Below, piece by piece: positions 23,526-32,489 of a stretch of 64,000 nt of DNA. Under the pieces are notes generated by a model that was not told the DNA's origin, ran no database searches, and saw only the letters and a list, made by a program, of their open reading frames with translations. Position numbers and translations under genes: made by a program. Source of the stretch: Gammaproteobacteria bacterium (GTDB taxonomy: Bacteria > Pseudomonadota > Gammaproteobacteria > Burkholderiales > Rhodocyclaceae); contig JAHJPX010000006.1 of the NCBI GenBank assembly GCA_018819515.1, forward strand, positions 62,001 through 126,000, given 5' to 3'. Within the stretch, counting starts at the first letter, position 1; every line of letters begins with the position of its first letter.

Positions 23526-24842
23526 ATGCTCGATATTCAAAGCCTGCGCACCAACCTCGCCTTCGTCGCGGAGCGCCTCGCCACGCGCGGTTACAAGCTA
23601 GACATTGCAGCGTTCGAGCAGTTAGATGCAGAACGTAAGGTGATACAGACGCGAACGCAGGAGTTGCAGGCGAAGCGCAACAGCCTTTCCAAGCAGATTG
23701 GCATTCTCAAGAGCAAGAGAGAGGACACCGCCACCGTGATGGCTGAGGTTGGTGTCCTGGGTGACGAACTAAGACTGCTTGAATCGAAGTTGGCAGAGAT
23801 ACTGCGGAAGGGGGAATCGTTTCTGTTTGTGATTCCTAACCTGCCGCACGAGAGCGTACCGGTGGGCAGCGATGAGACGGGAAATGTAGAAGTCAGCCGT
23901 GGCGGCACGCCTCGTCGCTTCGACTTTCCGGTGAAAGACCACGTCGAACTCGGCGAGAAGCTCGGCGGCATCGACTTCGAAACTGCCGCCAAGATTTCCG
24001 GTAGCCGCTTCTCGGTGATGAAGGCAGGCGTGGCGCGGCTGCATCGCGCGCTCGCCCAGTTCATGCTCGACACGCACATAGGCGAGCACGGCTACACGGA
24101 AGTGTATGTGCCGTATCTGGTAAACGCGCACAGCATGTTTGGGACAGGGCAGTTGCCGAAGTTTAAGGACGATCTTTTTGCTATTGAGCGTCAAGAACCC
24201 TATCAGGGTATGTTGACGGGAGAAATGATCTATCCGGAACAAATGTTCCTGATTCCCACTGCCGAAGTGCCCGTGACCAACATGGTTCGCGGCGAAATCC
24301 TCGCCGCCGAGTCGCTGCCGCTCAAGTTCGTCTGCCACACGCCCTGTTTCCGTTCCGAAGCGGGCAGCGCCGGCCGCGACACGCGCGGCATGATCCGCCA
24401 GCACCAGTTCGACAAGGTGGAGCTGGTGCAGATCGTCAAGCCGGATGATTCATGGCAGGCGCTGGAGGAACTGACTGCGCACGCCGAGGCGATCCTGCAG
24501 AAGCTGGAACTGCCGTATCGGCGCATGGCGTTGTGCACCGGCGACATGGGCTTTTCCGCGGCCAAGACCTACGACCTCGAAGTCTGGCTGCCGGCGCAGA
24601 ACACCTATCGCGAGATTTCGTCGTGCTCCAACTTCGAAGCCTTTCAAGCGCGGCGCATGCAGGCGCGCTTCCGCGGCGAAAAGGGCAAGCCGGAACTGGT
24701 GCACACACTGAATGGTTCGGCTCTGGCGGTCGGCCGCACGCTGGTCGCCGTGCTCGAGAACTACCAGAACGCCGACGGCAGCGTGACGATTCCCGCTGCG
24801 CTGCGTTCCTACATGGGTGGCGTCGACCGCCTTACTGCATAG
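23526..24842 (+). CDS. serS: seryl-tRNA synthetase
   Basis: SerS charges tRNA-Ser; one such tRNA lies 1.4 kb downstream. The 438-residue enzyme has the N-terminal coiled-coil arm (about residues 30-100), then the class II core with motif 2 in HTPCFRSEAGSAGRDTRGMIRQHQFDKVE and motif 3 in the NGSALAVGRTLVA block. The SRE copy at residues 121-129 encodes NVEVSRGGTPRRF. E. coli SerS has NVEVSRWGTPREF at this place, so the repeat matches a conserved protein motif without adding length. The 3' end overlaps the convergent mltF gene by 11 bp. Confidence 0.98.
   Translation: MLDIQSLRTNLAFVAERLATRGYKLDIAAFEQLDAERKVIQTRTQELQAKRNSLSKQIGILKSKREDTATVMAEVGVLGDELRLLESKLAEILRKGESFLFVIPNLPHESVPVGSDETGNVEVSRGGTPRRFDFPVKDHVELGEKLGGIDFETAAKISGSRFSVMKAGVARLHRALAQFMLDTHIGEHGYTEVYVPYLVNAHSMFGTGQLPKFKDDLFAIERQEPYQGMLTGEMIYPEQMFLIPTAEVPVTNMVRGEILAAESLPLKFVCHTPCFRSEAGSAGRDTRGMIRQHQFDKVELVQIVKPDDSWQALEELTAHAEAILQKLELPYRRMALCTGDMGFSAAKTYDLEVWLPAQNTYREISSCSNFEAFQARRMQARFRGEKGKPELVHTLNGSALAVGRTLVAVLENYQNADGSVTIPAALRSYMGGVDRLTA
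23888..23912 (+). repeat. SRE copy 9, inside serS, sense
   Basis: AGAAGTCAGCC, GTGGCG, gca, CGCC. It is read as EVSRGGTP, which is also the conserved SerS motif. Confidence 0.88.
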
Positions 24843-26229
24843 TCAGGTCGATCTGCAGCGGCTGGTTCAGCGGCGCCTCGAAGCGCACCAGGATGTCGTA
24901 GAAGGTGCGCACGTTCTCGACCAGGATCACTGCTTCGCCGCCGCGGGCGCGGCCCGCCTTGAGTCGCCGGTAGTATTCCGGACGCGCCATCAGCGGCAGC
25001 ACCTTCTTCATGTCGTACCAGGAATTCGGGTCGCGGCTCATGCCCACCGCGAATTGCCGCGCGCCGTTGAGATGTCCCATGCCGAGGTTGTACGCGGCCA
25101 GCGCCAGCCACAGTCGATCCGGATCGGGCACGTCGTCGGTGAGGCGACGCTTCAGTTCCGCGAGATAGCGGGCGCCGGCAAGGATGCTTTCGACAGGATC
25201 CAGGCGATTCTTCACGCCGAGCCGATCGGCGGTCTCTTCGGTCAGCATCATGATGCCGCGCACGCCCGTGTAGGAAGTGGCGAGGGGATCCCATTTCGAT
25301 TCCTGGTAGGAAAGCGCCGCCAATAGCCGCCAGTCCACTCCGGTAAGACGCTGCGCTTCCTGGAAGGTCTTGCGATAGCGCGGCAACAATTCATGAATAT
25401 CCTCGATGAACCTCGTCGCGCCGATTGGGGAAATGCGCTTCAGATGACCGAAGTACCGGTCGCGCAACTCGGTGATCGTGCCGTTCTGCCGCGCGCCGTC
25501 GAGAAAAGCCTCGGCCTGCGTTCGCAAGTCTTCGTCGGTGGCGCGGAAGGCCCAGGTGAGTTCGACTTTTCCCGGCAGCTCTTGTGCGACGATCAAATCT
25601 GGATAGAAGTTTACCGCTAGCGCGAGATGAAGCGAATCGGTGGCGGCCAGTTCGGAATTGAACTCGGCCACCCGCTGCAGCAGTTCTATGCCGTTGGTCG
25701 CGCGCGGCGTCGTGATCACCAGCGGCGGAAAGAGTTGCAACTGCCGCAGGGCGACCTCCTGAACCGTGCCGCGCAAGACCTCGACGACGCGTCCGGCCAT
25801 GGCGGCAGGATCGTAGATCGGCAACGTGTCGGCATGCTGGACGATCAACGGTCGGGCTTCGCGTAGCGGGGTGGTGTAGAGAAGCTGCGGATCCTGCTGT
25901 GCGGGCAAGCCGGCCACGAAGTCGATCGTGCGATGGCGCAGAAGATCCTGCAATTTCTTGGGGTTGCGGGCCGTGACGACGCGTAGTTTCTTGTTCAGAG
26001 ACGCGGCGAAGTCCTCGAGCAAATCGAACTCGAAGCCGCTCTCGTCGCCAGTGGCGGAAGCGGGTTGATAAAAGACGGGGTCGTCGAGTATGCCGACCAG
26101 CAACTCGTCGGGCTGCTTCTCGAAGCGGTCCTTGCCGCAGGCGACCAGAGTCAGCCCGATCAGCAGGACGGCCCAGGATCGGTAGCTTCTCGTCTTCAGT
26201 ACCGGATGTTGCCGATGCATGACCGGCAT
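24832..26229 (-). CDS. mltF: membrane-bound lytic murein transglycosylase F
   Basis: MltF cleaves peptidoglycan glycan strands to 1,6-anhydro ends at the outer membrane. The 465-residue precursor is a lipoprotein (LIGLTLVACGKD, lipobox cysteine at about residue 32). It has an amino-acid-binding-protein-like N-terminal domain (ELLVGILDDPVFYQ to about residue 270) and a C-terminal SLT domain with the catalytic glutamate in LAALSYQESKWDP, then SYTGVRGIMMLT and LALAAYNLGMGH. Both domains fit MltF. ATG 26220 is an alternative start three codons in. The gene converges on serS. Confidence 0.96.
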   Translation of the reverse strand: MPVMHRQHPVLKTRSYRSWAVLLIGLTLVACGKDRFEKQPDELLVGILDDPVFYQPASATGDESGFEFDLLEDFAASLNKKLRVVTARNPKKLQDLLRHRTIDFVAGLPAQQDPQLLYTTPLREARPLIVQHADTLPIYDPAAMAGRVVEVLRGTVQEVALRQLQLFPPLVITTPRATNGIELLQRVAEFNSELAATDSLHLALAVNFYPDLIVAQELPGKVELTWAFRATDEDLRTQAEAFLDGARQNGTITELRDRYFGHLKRISPIGATRFIEDIHELLPRYRKTFQEAQRLTGVDWRLLAALSYQESKWDPLATSYTGVRGIMMLTEETADRLGVKNRLDPVESILAGARYLAELKRRLTDDVPDPDRLWLALAAYNLGMGHLNGARQFAVGMSRDPNSWYDMKKVLPLMARPEYYRRLKAGRARGGEAVILVENVRTFYDILVRFEAPLNQPLQIDLTMQ

Positions 26230-26270
26230 TCTGCCATGCTCGCGTTCCCCGGTCTCGTTAGCGCCGTCGA

Positions 26271-26279
26271 TGCTAGAAT
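26271..26279 (+). promoter_or_regulatory. extended -10 of the tRNA-Ser promoter
   Basis: TGCTAGAAT is an extended -10 (TGn plus TAGAAT) 11 bp before the mature tRNA 5' end. No strong -35 is visible. Confidence 0.5.
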
Positions 26280-26289
26280 GCGCGCCGTC

Positions 26290-26377
<88 letters not shown>

Positions 26378-26418
26378 CCCGCCTCGTACCCCCCCACAAC
26401 CAATCCCCGTTTCACTTC

Positions 26419-26448
26419 TTGACCTGCCCGGGATTGCATCGCTACAAT
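26419..26448 (+). promoter_or_regulatory. sigma-70 promoter of grxD
   Basis: TTGACC (26419-26424) and TACAAT (26443-26448) are 18 bp apart. The leader to the grxD ATG is about 30 nt. Confidence 0.65.
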
Positions 26449-26482
26449 AACCTACTAAAGCAATCAACTATTGGAGTTCCTC

Positions 26483-26809
26483 ATGGAAGATCTCAAGCAG
26501 CAGATGCAAGACCTCGTAACTTTGAATCCCGTGGTGTTGTTCATGAAGGGTACGAAGAGCTTCCCGACCTGCGGTTTTTCCGGCCGTGCTGCGCAAATAC
26601 TCAAGGCCTGCGGAGTGAATTTCGTCGATGTAAATGTGCTGGCCGATCCCGAGATCGTGCCCGTGTTGCGCGACTTCGCGAACTGGCCGACGATTCCAGT
26701 CCTCTATATCAACGGCGAGTTCATCGGTGGCGCCGACATCATGACCGAGATGTACCAGAACGGCGAATTGCAGCAAAAGCTGGCGGGGTTGACCCGGGCC
26801 GTCGCGTGA
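26483..26809 (+). CDS. grxD: monothiol glutaredoxin Grx4 (CGFS type)
   Basis: Grx4-type proteins bind [2Fe-2S] clusters with glutathione and pass them to acceptor proteins. The 108-residue product has VVLFMKGTKSFPTCGFSGRAAQIL, with the CGFS site, then the WPTIPVLYINGEFIGGADI block that binds glutathione. TTGGAG lies 8 nt before ATG 26483; a TTG/ATG frame at 26471 adds MEFL. It has its own promoter and is convergent with the fructosamine kinase gene. Confidence 0.97.
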   Translation: MEDLKQQMQDLVTLNPVVLFMKGTKSFPTCGFSGRAAQILKACGVNFVDVNVLADPEIVPVLRDFANWPTIPVLYINGEFIGGADIMTEMYQNGELQQKLAGLTRAVA

Positions 26810-26820
26810 TGCAGCTCTCG

Positions 26821-27597
26821 CTAACCGCGGAGCTCCGCCAGTAGTTTGCCGATCATGCGCCGGGCCTGATTTAGGTAGCCGGCGCCGAACAGGTTGAAGT
26901 GGTTGAGTACGTGGTAGAGGTTGTAGAGCGTCTTGCGCGTTTCGTAACCGGAGTCGAGCGGCCATGCCGTCCGGTAGCCGGCATAGAACGATTCGGGGAA
27001 TCCGCCGAAGAGTTCGCTCATTGCGACGTCCGTTTCGCGGTCGCCGGAATAGACCGCCGGGTCGAAGATCACCGGCGTGCCATCCGGCAGTGCGCCGGCG
27101 TTGCCTCCCCAGAGATCGCCATGCAGCAGCGACGGTTGCGGCTGGTAGTCGAGAAAGAAGGCGCTCAGGCGTTCGGCCAGCGACTCGCCCTGCTCCGCCA
27201 GCTTCCTGTCCATTCCGTTGCCGATCGCCCACGCGAGCTGCACTCTCAGGCGGTGTTCGACGAAGAAGCGCGCCCAATCGTTCCGCCAACCGTTTTGCTG
27301 CGTTGATCCGCCGATCCAGTTATCCTCGGCAAACCCGAAGCGTTCGCCGAAGTGGCGATGCAGTTCGGCCAGTTGTTTTCCAAGGCGGGCGCCGCTTTCG
27401 CGATCCAGGCCGCGCAGTTCCAGGTATTCGATTTCCAGCCGCGCCTGTCCGTCGGTGATTTCGCAACGATAGACCTCCGGTACGCGCACCGTGCCTGTCG
27501 CGCGCAAGGCGGTGAGTCCGGTCGCTTCGGCGGCGAGGCGGGGTAGATCGCCGGCGGCACCGGTCTTGACGAACGGCGGTCGCGACGCGGCCGCCAT
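26821..27597 (-). CDS. fructosamine kinase family protein, N-terminally short
   Basis: Fructosamine kinases phosphorylate sugar adducts on amines so that the protein is released. The 258-residue product has the catalytic block SLLHGDLWGGNAG, the metal site VIFDPAVYSGDRETDVAMSELFGG and a YNLYHVLNHFNLFG tail as in E. coli YniA (286 residues). It begins at AAASRPPFVKTGAAG, which aligns with the ATP-binding lysine strand (FFVK). The preceding strands and glycine-rich loop, some 30 residues, are missing. The ATG overlaps the stop of the upstream kinase gene (TGATG). It may be a truncated but expressed kinase or a decaying gene. Confidence 0.85.
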   Translation of the reverse strand: MAAASRPPFVKTGAAGDLPRLAAEATGLTALRATGTVRVPEVYRCEITDGQARLEIEYLELRGLDRESGARLGKQLAELHRHFGERFGFAEDNWIGGSTQQNGWRNDWARFFVEHRLRVQLAWAIGNGMDRKLAEQGESLAERLSAFFLDYQPQPSLLHGDLWGGNAGALPDGTPVIFDPAVYSGDRETDVAMSELFGGFPESFYAGYRTAWPLDSGYETRKTLYNLYHVLNHFNLFGAGYLNQARRMIGKLLAELRG

Positions 27598-28892
27598 CAG
27601 TTCGCGGAAAGGCGAATGTTGGCTTGACTCAACCGGCCGGACAGGACTTCGAGAAAAGCCTGATAGAAATGCATGCGACAGGTGTCGGATGCGCTGCGCA
27701 GGCCGTCGCCCGGAATCGTCACGATCTTCGCCATCGTCCGGGCTACGACGTCCGCACCTCTCTGGTGATCGGTGCGTCCGATTACGGCCATTTCGCCGAC
27801 GCAGTCCCCCGGCGCGAGTACGCTCAGGGTGCGGTCCTTTTTCGCGACCCGCAATTCGCCTTCGGTGAGAAAGCAGAAGAAGTCGCCGATCTCGCCGTCC
27901 TTCATGATGACGGTGCCGGGTGCGACTGCGTCCCAGCGCGAGAAGCGCATGACTTCCCAGATTTCGACGTCGGAAAACTCGGTGAAGAAGGGAAGTTTTC
28001 GCAGGGTCTCGAACTTTTCGCTGTCGGGAAAGTCCTGCTTGCGGCTGGCGAGCTGCGAATTGCGGAACGCCTGTGCGAGATCGTGCGAAAACGCCTCCCA
28101 GGTCGCGTAGCGGGCGTCGAGGTCCTTGCGCATGGCGCGGGCAACGATGGCATCCAGACTGGGTGGGATCTCCCGACGGAAGCTGGACGGCGGCGGCGGA
28201 TCGACGTGGCAGATCTGGTAGACCATGGCGAAGTTGTTGGCGGCCTGGAATGGCAGGCGGCCGGTCAGCAACTGGTACATCACCACACCGAGCGAGTAGA
28301 TGTCGGTCTGGTGGTTGAGTTCGGCCTCCCGGACCTGTTGCGGCGACATGTAGGCCGGCGAGCCGACGCCGGATACTTGCGTTTGCGTCTGGTTGGTCGC
28401 CTGGATGGCCGCGCCAAAGTCGGATATCTTGATGTCGCCGCGGTCGGCTGCCTCAAGCGTTTCGGTGAGCAGGATGTTGGCCGGTTTGATGTCGCGGTGG
28501 GTGATGCCCAAGCGGAACGCGTAGTCGAGGGCGCGTGTGCACTTGAAGATGATCTCGACCAGACGATCCAGCGGCAGAAGATTCTTGGGCGAACAGAACT
28601 GATCGAGTGTCCCACCGCCGACATACTCCATGACGATGTAGCTCTGGTCGTCGGAAACGACGGCATCGAAAATCTGCGCGATGTGCGGATGGATCAGCTT
28701 GCCGGCCAGCGACGCTTCGTTCTTCAGCAGGCGCCTATAAACGCGGCTCTGCGCCTCGTCGCGAAGCACCTTGGGGTCGATCAGTTTGATTGCGACGTCG
28801 CGCCCGGCGAAAGTATCGTGGGCGAACCAGACGGTGGCGGTGGAACCTTCGCCGAGTTTGCGGATGAGTTCGTATTTACCGAGCGTTTCCAT
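27597..28892 (-). CDS. serine/threonine protein kinase with C-terminal cyclic-nucleotide-binding domain
   Basis: The 431-residue protein has a Hanks-type kinase domain (about residues 7-265). Its motifs are GEGSTATVWFAHD, the lysine in DVAIKLID, the catalytic HRDIKPANILL, DFG and the SPAYMSPQQV activation end. A cNMP-type beta barrel follows (about residues 295-420: FTEFSDVEIWEVMRF, GEIGDFFCFLTEGELRV, LAPGDCVGEMAVIG). It has no transmembrane segment, so it is cytoplasmic and probably switched by a bound nucleotide. It is coupled by TGATG overlaps to argH upstream and to the fructosamine kinase downstream. Confidence 0.95.
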   Translation of the reverse strand: METLGKYELIRKLGEGSTATVWFAHDTFAGRDVAIKLIDPKVLRDEAQSRVYRRLLKNEASLAGKLIHPHIAQIFDAVVSDDQSYIVMEYVGGGTLDQFCSPKNLLPLDRLVEIIFKCTRALDYAFRLGITHRDIKPANILLTETLEAADRGDIKISDFGAAIQATNQTQTQVSGVGSPAYMSPQQVREAELNHQTDIYSLGVVMYQLLTGRLPFQAANNFAMVYQICHVDPPPPSSFRREIPPSLDAIVARAMRKDLDARYATWEAFSHDLAQAFRNSQLASRKQDFPDSEKFETLRKLPFFTEFSDVEIWEVMRFSRWDAVAPGTVIMKDGEIGDFFCFLTEGELRVAKKDRTLSVLAPGDCVGEMAVIGRTDHQRGADVVARTMAKIVTIPGDGLRSASDTCRMHFYQAFLEVLSGRLSQANIRLSAN

Positions 28893-30265
28893 CAGAGGCG
28901 CTTGCGGGCGCGCGCGATAGACGCCTTGACCTGCTTCGGGGCAGTGCCGCCGACGTGGTCGCGGGCAGCGAGCGAACCTGCGACTGTCAGCACCGAGTAG
29001 ACGTCGTCGCCGATCAGCGGCGAGAACTGCTGCAGTTCGTTCAGCGGCAGGTCAGCCAGATCGCAAGCCTTGGTTTCCGCTGCCCGCACGGCGCGGGCGA
29101 CGGCTTCGTGGGCGTCGCGAAACGGCAGGCCCTTCTTGACCAGGTAGTCGGCGAGATCGGTGGCAGTGGCAAAGCCCTGACGCAGCGCTTCGGCCATGGC
29201 TTCCGGCTTGACGCGGATGCCCGGCACCATGTCGGCGAAGATCCGTAGCGTATCGATCAAGGTGTCGGCCGTGTCGAACAGCGGTTCCTTGTCTTCCTGA
29301 TTGTCCTTGTTGTAGGCAAGCGGCTGGCCCTTCATGAGGGTCAGCAGGCCCATCAAGTGGCCATAGACACGGCCGGTCTTGCCGCGCGCCAATTCCGGCA
29401 CGTCCGGGTTCTTCTTCTGCGGCATGATCGACGAGCCGGTGCAGAAACGGTCGGCGAGGTCGATGAAGCCGATGCGCGGACTCATCCAGAGGATCAGTTC
29501 TTCCGAGAAGCGCGAGACGTGCGTCATGACCAGCGAGGCGGCGGCGCAGAACTCGATGGCGAAGTCGCGATCCGACACCGCGTCGAGCGAGTTTTCGCAG
29601 ACGCCGTCGAAACCGAGTTCCTTCGCCACGAATTCGCGGTCGATCGGGAAGGTGGTGCCGGCCAGCGCGGCGGCGCCGAGCGGCAGGCGGTTCATGCGCG
29701 CGCGGCAATCGGCGAAGCGCGAGCGGTCGCGCGCCAGCATCTCGACATAGGCGAGCAGGTGGTGGCCGAAGGTGACTGGCTGGGCGACCTGCAGGTGCGT
29801 GAAGCCGGGCAGCGGCGTTTCGGCATGCGTTTCCGCGACATCGAGCAGGGAGGCCTGCAGATTGCGCAGAAGTCCGTCGATGGTGTCGATGCTGTCGCGC
29901 AGCCAGAGGCGAATGTCGGTGGCGACCTGATCGTTGCGCGAACGGCCGGTGTGCAGGCGCTTGCCGGCGTCGCCGACCAGCGCGGTCAGGCGCTTTTCGA
30001 TGTTGAGATGGACATCCTCGGCGTCGAGGCTCCACTGGAACTCGCCGCGCTCGATCTCGCCGGCGATTTGCGCCATGCCGCGCTCGATGTCGGCGAGATC
30101 CCTGGCGGCGATGATGCCGCACGCGGCGAGCATCTTCGCGTGGGCCAGCGAACCGCGTATGTCCTGGGCCGCCATGCGGCGATCGAAAAAGACGGAAGCG
30201 GTATAGCGTTTGACCAATTCGGAAACGGGTTCCGCGAAACGGCCCGACCAGGCTTTGTCTGACAT
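28892..30265 (-). CDS. argH: argininosuccinate lyase
   Basis: ArgH makes arginine and fumarate from argininosuccinate, the last step of arginine synthesis. The 457-residue product opens with KAWSGRFAEPVSELVKRYTASV. It contains LHTGRSRNDQVATD, the catalytic-loop signature GSSIMPQKKNPDVPELARGKTGRV and a typical helical C-terminus. Its stop overlaps the start of the Ser/Thr kinase gene, so the kinase is probably co-expressed with it. The start is 32 bp from the divergent sensor kinase gene. Confidence 0.97.
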   Translation of the reverse strand: MSDKAWSGRFAEPVSELVKRYTASVFFDRRMAAQDIRGSLAHAKMLAACGIIAARDLADIERGMAQIAGEIERGEFQWSLDAEDVHLNIEKRLTALVGDAGKRLHTGRSRNDQVATDIRLWLRDSIDTIDGLLRNLQASLLDVAETHAETPLPGFTHLQVAQPVTFGHHLLAYVEMLARDRSRFADCRARMNRLPLGAAALAGTTFPIDREFVAKELGFDGVCENSLDAVSDRDFAIEFCAAASLVMTHVSRFSEELILWMSPRIGFIDLADRFCTGSSIMPQKKNPDVPELARGKTGRVYGHLMGLLTLMKGQPLAYNKDNQEDKEPLFDTADTLIDTLRIFADMVPGIRVKPEAMAEALRQGFATATDLADYLVKKGLPFRDAHEAVARAVRAAETKACDLADLPLNELQQFSPLIGDDVYSVLTVAGSLAARDHVGGTAPKQVKASIARARKRL

Positions 30266-30297
30266 AATGAAGGTTGCTTAAGGCATTGTTTCGTAAG

Positions 30298-31350
30298 ATG
30301 ACGAGTATACGGGAAATGGGGCAGGACGCAGGCGGACGCCGACGACAAAACCTCGGCACGCTTCGATTGCCCGACTTCTGCAATCTCGGGACGTGGCTGC
30401 GTGTTCTCCTGGCCGTGAATGCCATGGCCCTGCTCGGCGCGGTGCATGGCACCCGACGCCTCGCCGCGCTGTCCGACGCCTTTGTCGAGTCGGCGGCTTA
30501 CGTTGAGCCGATCGCCATCGGCAGCCTGATTCTTCTTTGCGGCGGCCAGCGCTGGTTTGCGCGATTGACGCCGCCGTTGCGGGTGCTGGCGACACTGCTG
30601 GTTCCATTGGCTTGCGCAGCGGTAACGGCGGCCTTGCTCGCGCCGCTGGACGAAGGGCAGACTTCGCTGCTGCGCATCGGGTTCTGGACGGTACTGGCGG
30701 TCGGGATGCTGCTGGCCTGGTTCGATCTTGCTGCGCGGGCGTATGCGCCAGCGGTGGCGGAAGCACGACTGATGGCGCTGACGGCCCGGATAAGGCCGCA
30801 TTTTCTGTTCAACAGCCTGAATGCGGTTCTTGGCGTGATCCGCTCGGACCCCCGCCGCGCCGAAACTGCGCTTGAAGAACTGGCCGAACTCTTTCGCAGC
30901 CTGATGCAGGAAAACCGCGACCTGGTGCCGCTATCCAGCGAAATCGCCTTGTCGCGCCAGTATCTCGATCTCGAACGCCTGCGGCTGGGCGAGCGTCTTG
31001 AGGTGCGCTGGGACATCGAATCCTGTCCTCCGGACGCGCTGGTGCCGCCGCTGATGCTGCAGCCGCTGCTGGAAAACGCCGTCTATCATGGCATCGAACC
31101 GCTAGGCGAACGGGGCGAAATCGGGGTGACGTTCGCGCGCCGCCAGGACCGGCTGGTTTTCGAGATCGTCAATCCGTGTGAGCAGGCGCAGGGCGGTAAC
31201 CACCACGCCGGCAACCGCATGGCGCTGGACAACATCCGCGAACGGCTGGCGCTGTTCTTCGACCTGGAGGCGACACTGACCACGCAAACGGAGGACAGGC
31301 GCTTCGTGGTGCGCATCGAACTGCCCTATCGGCGCGAGGGGGCGAATTGA
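30298..31350 (+). CDS. LytS/AlgZ-type sensor histidine kinase
   Basis: The product has four or so N-terminal membrane spans (about residues 35-155), a His_kinase domain with the phosphorylated histidine in RIRPHFLFNSLNAVLGVIRSDP, and an ATPase part (LMLQPLLENAVYHGIEP, GNRMALDNIRERLALFF). PHFLFNSLN is the LytS-family H-box. I chose ATG 30298; a TTG at 30274 adds eight residues. The stop overlaps the response regulator start. In Pseudomonas the homologous algZ-algR pair precedes hemC and hemD, the same general order as here. Confidence 0.92.
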   Translation: MTSIREMGQDAGGRRRQNLGTLRLPDFCNLGTWLRVLLAVNAMALLGAVHGTRRLAALSDAFVESAAYVEPIAIGSLILLCGGQRWFARLTPPLRVLATLLVPLACAAVTAALLAPLDEGQTSLLRIGFWTVLAVGMLLAWFDLAARAYAPAVAEARLMALTARIRPHFLFNSLNAVLGVIRSDPRRAETALEELAELFRSLMQENRDLVPLSSEIALSRQYLDLERLRLGERLEVRWDIESCPPDALVPPLMLQPLLENAVYHGIEPLGERGEIGVTFARRQDRLVFEIVNPCEQAQGGNHHAGNRMALDNIRERLALFFDLEATLTTQTEDRRFVVRIELPYRREGAN

Positions 31351-32123
31351 GCGGCGCACTGCGGCTGCTGATCGTCGATGACGAAGCGCCGGCGCGCACG
31401 CGCTTGCGCAACCTGCTCGACGACGTTGTGGCGCAGGTGCCGACGCAGGTGGTCGCCGAGGCGGGCGACGGCATCGAAGCGTTGCAGCGTGTCGAGGGAC
31501 TGGCGATCGATATCGCCCTGATCGACATCCGCATGCCGCGCATGGACGGGATCGAACTGGCCCGGCATCTGGCCGGTCTGGCGCATCCGCCGGCGGTAAT
31601 CTTCGTTACGGCCTACGACCAGTACGCGGTTCGGGCTTTCGAGTTGTCTGCAGCCGACTATCTGCTCAAGCCGGTCAAGGCGGCGCGGCTCGCCGAGGCG
31701 CTCGCCAAGGCCATCAGGTCGCCGACGACGGCAGCCGCCGTGAGCCAGGCAGCCGAGGCCATCGTGCCGGGCGGTCGCCGCCAGCTACGCTGTCTGGAGC
31801 GTGGCAAGGTGCTGCTGGTACCGGTCGCGGATGTCGTGTACTTCAAGGCCGAGCAAAAGTACGTTACGGCACGTACGCGTGAGCGGGAGTACCTGATCGA
31901 GGAATCGCTGGCCCAGCTTGAAGGGGAATTCGGCCAGCGCTTCATGCGTATTCACCGCAACTGCCTGGTGGCGCGCGACGCGATTGCGGGATACGAGCGT
32001 GATCACGATTCGGCGGGAGAGTCGGATCCCCGCTGGGCGCTCCTCCTGAGCGATATCCCGGAACGGCTGGTGGTCAGCCGGAGGTTGTGGCCGCAGGTAA
32101 AGGCCGCCCTGGCGGGTGCTTGA
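31347..32123 (+). CDS. LytTR-family response regulator (AlgR-like)
   Basis: The 258-residue product has an N-terminal receiver domain (LLIVDDEAPARTRLRNLL, phosphorylated aspartate in IALIDIRMPRMDGIELA, threonine in IFVTAYDQYAVRAFE, lysine in YLLKPV). Its C-terminal LytTR DNA-binding domain shows DVVYFKAEQKYVTART and FMRIHRNCLVARDAI. It starts at TTG 31347, overlapping the TGA of the sensor gene. It should be phosphorylated by that sensor and bind direct-repeat sites; targets are not visible here. Confidence 0.93.
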   Translation: MSGALRLLIVDDEAPARTRLRNLLDDVVAQVPTQVVAEAGDGIEALQRVEGLAIDIALIDIRMPRMDGIELARHLAGLAHPPAVIFVTAYDQYAVRAFELSAADYLLKPVKAARLAEALAKAIRSPTTAAAVSQAAEAIVPGGRRQLRCLERGKVLLVPVADVVYFKAEQKYVTARTREREYLIEESLAQLEGEFGQRFMRIHRNCLVARDAIAGYERDHDSAGESDPRWALLLSDIPERLVVSRRLWPQVKAALAGA

Positions 32124-32147
32124 GGAGTTTCGCCGCGCGGGCGGCGA

Positions 32148-32489
32148 TCAGCTTTCCTGTTCCCGGCTGGTTTCGTAGCCAACCTCACTGATCCAGCTCC
32201 AGACATCGCCCTCTTTCTTGGGCGGCGCCTTGATCAGGCCGAGTTTGCGATAGATGTTCATCAGGGCGAGGAGTTCGCCGAAGGCGTCGGGCGGAAAGCC
32301 CTGGCGTCCGGAACGCTGGGTGAGCATCAGTTCCTCGAAGAACTTCTCCATGTCCAGCGAGCCCCACAGCTTGGTGATCTTCTCCAGCACGTGCGGGTAG
32401 TCACGTTCGATGGTTTTTGGATAAGCATGGGCATAGGCGGGGCCGAGCTGCGCCATGATGCTGTTACGAATCTCGGGGGCGAGCGCCAT
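32148..32489 (-). CDS. conserved protein of unknown function
   Basis: The 113-residue product starts ALAPEIRNSIMAQLGPAYAHAYP. It is helical and charged with no signal peptide or membrane span, and ends with WSWISEVGYETSREQES. A central stretch (RSGRQGFPPDAFGELLALMNIYRKLG) looks like a folded helical core. I recall similar proteins in Rhodocyclales but no function. It stands alone between the response regulator and a 210-bp gap that has two SRE copies, with GAGGAAATC before its ATG as ribosome site. Confidence 0.75.
   Translation of the reverse strand: MALAPEIRNSIMAQLGPAYAHAYPKTIERDYPHVLEKITKLWGSLDMEKFFEELMLTQRSGRQGFPPDAFGELLALMNIYRKLGLIKAPPKKEGDVWSWISEVGYETSREQES

Noticed and set aside
27624..29000. 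458-codon open frame on the plus strand over the Ser/Thr kinase gene
   Set aside because: Antisense shadow of the kinase.
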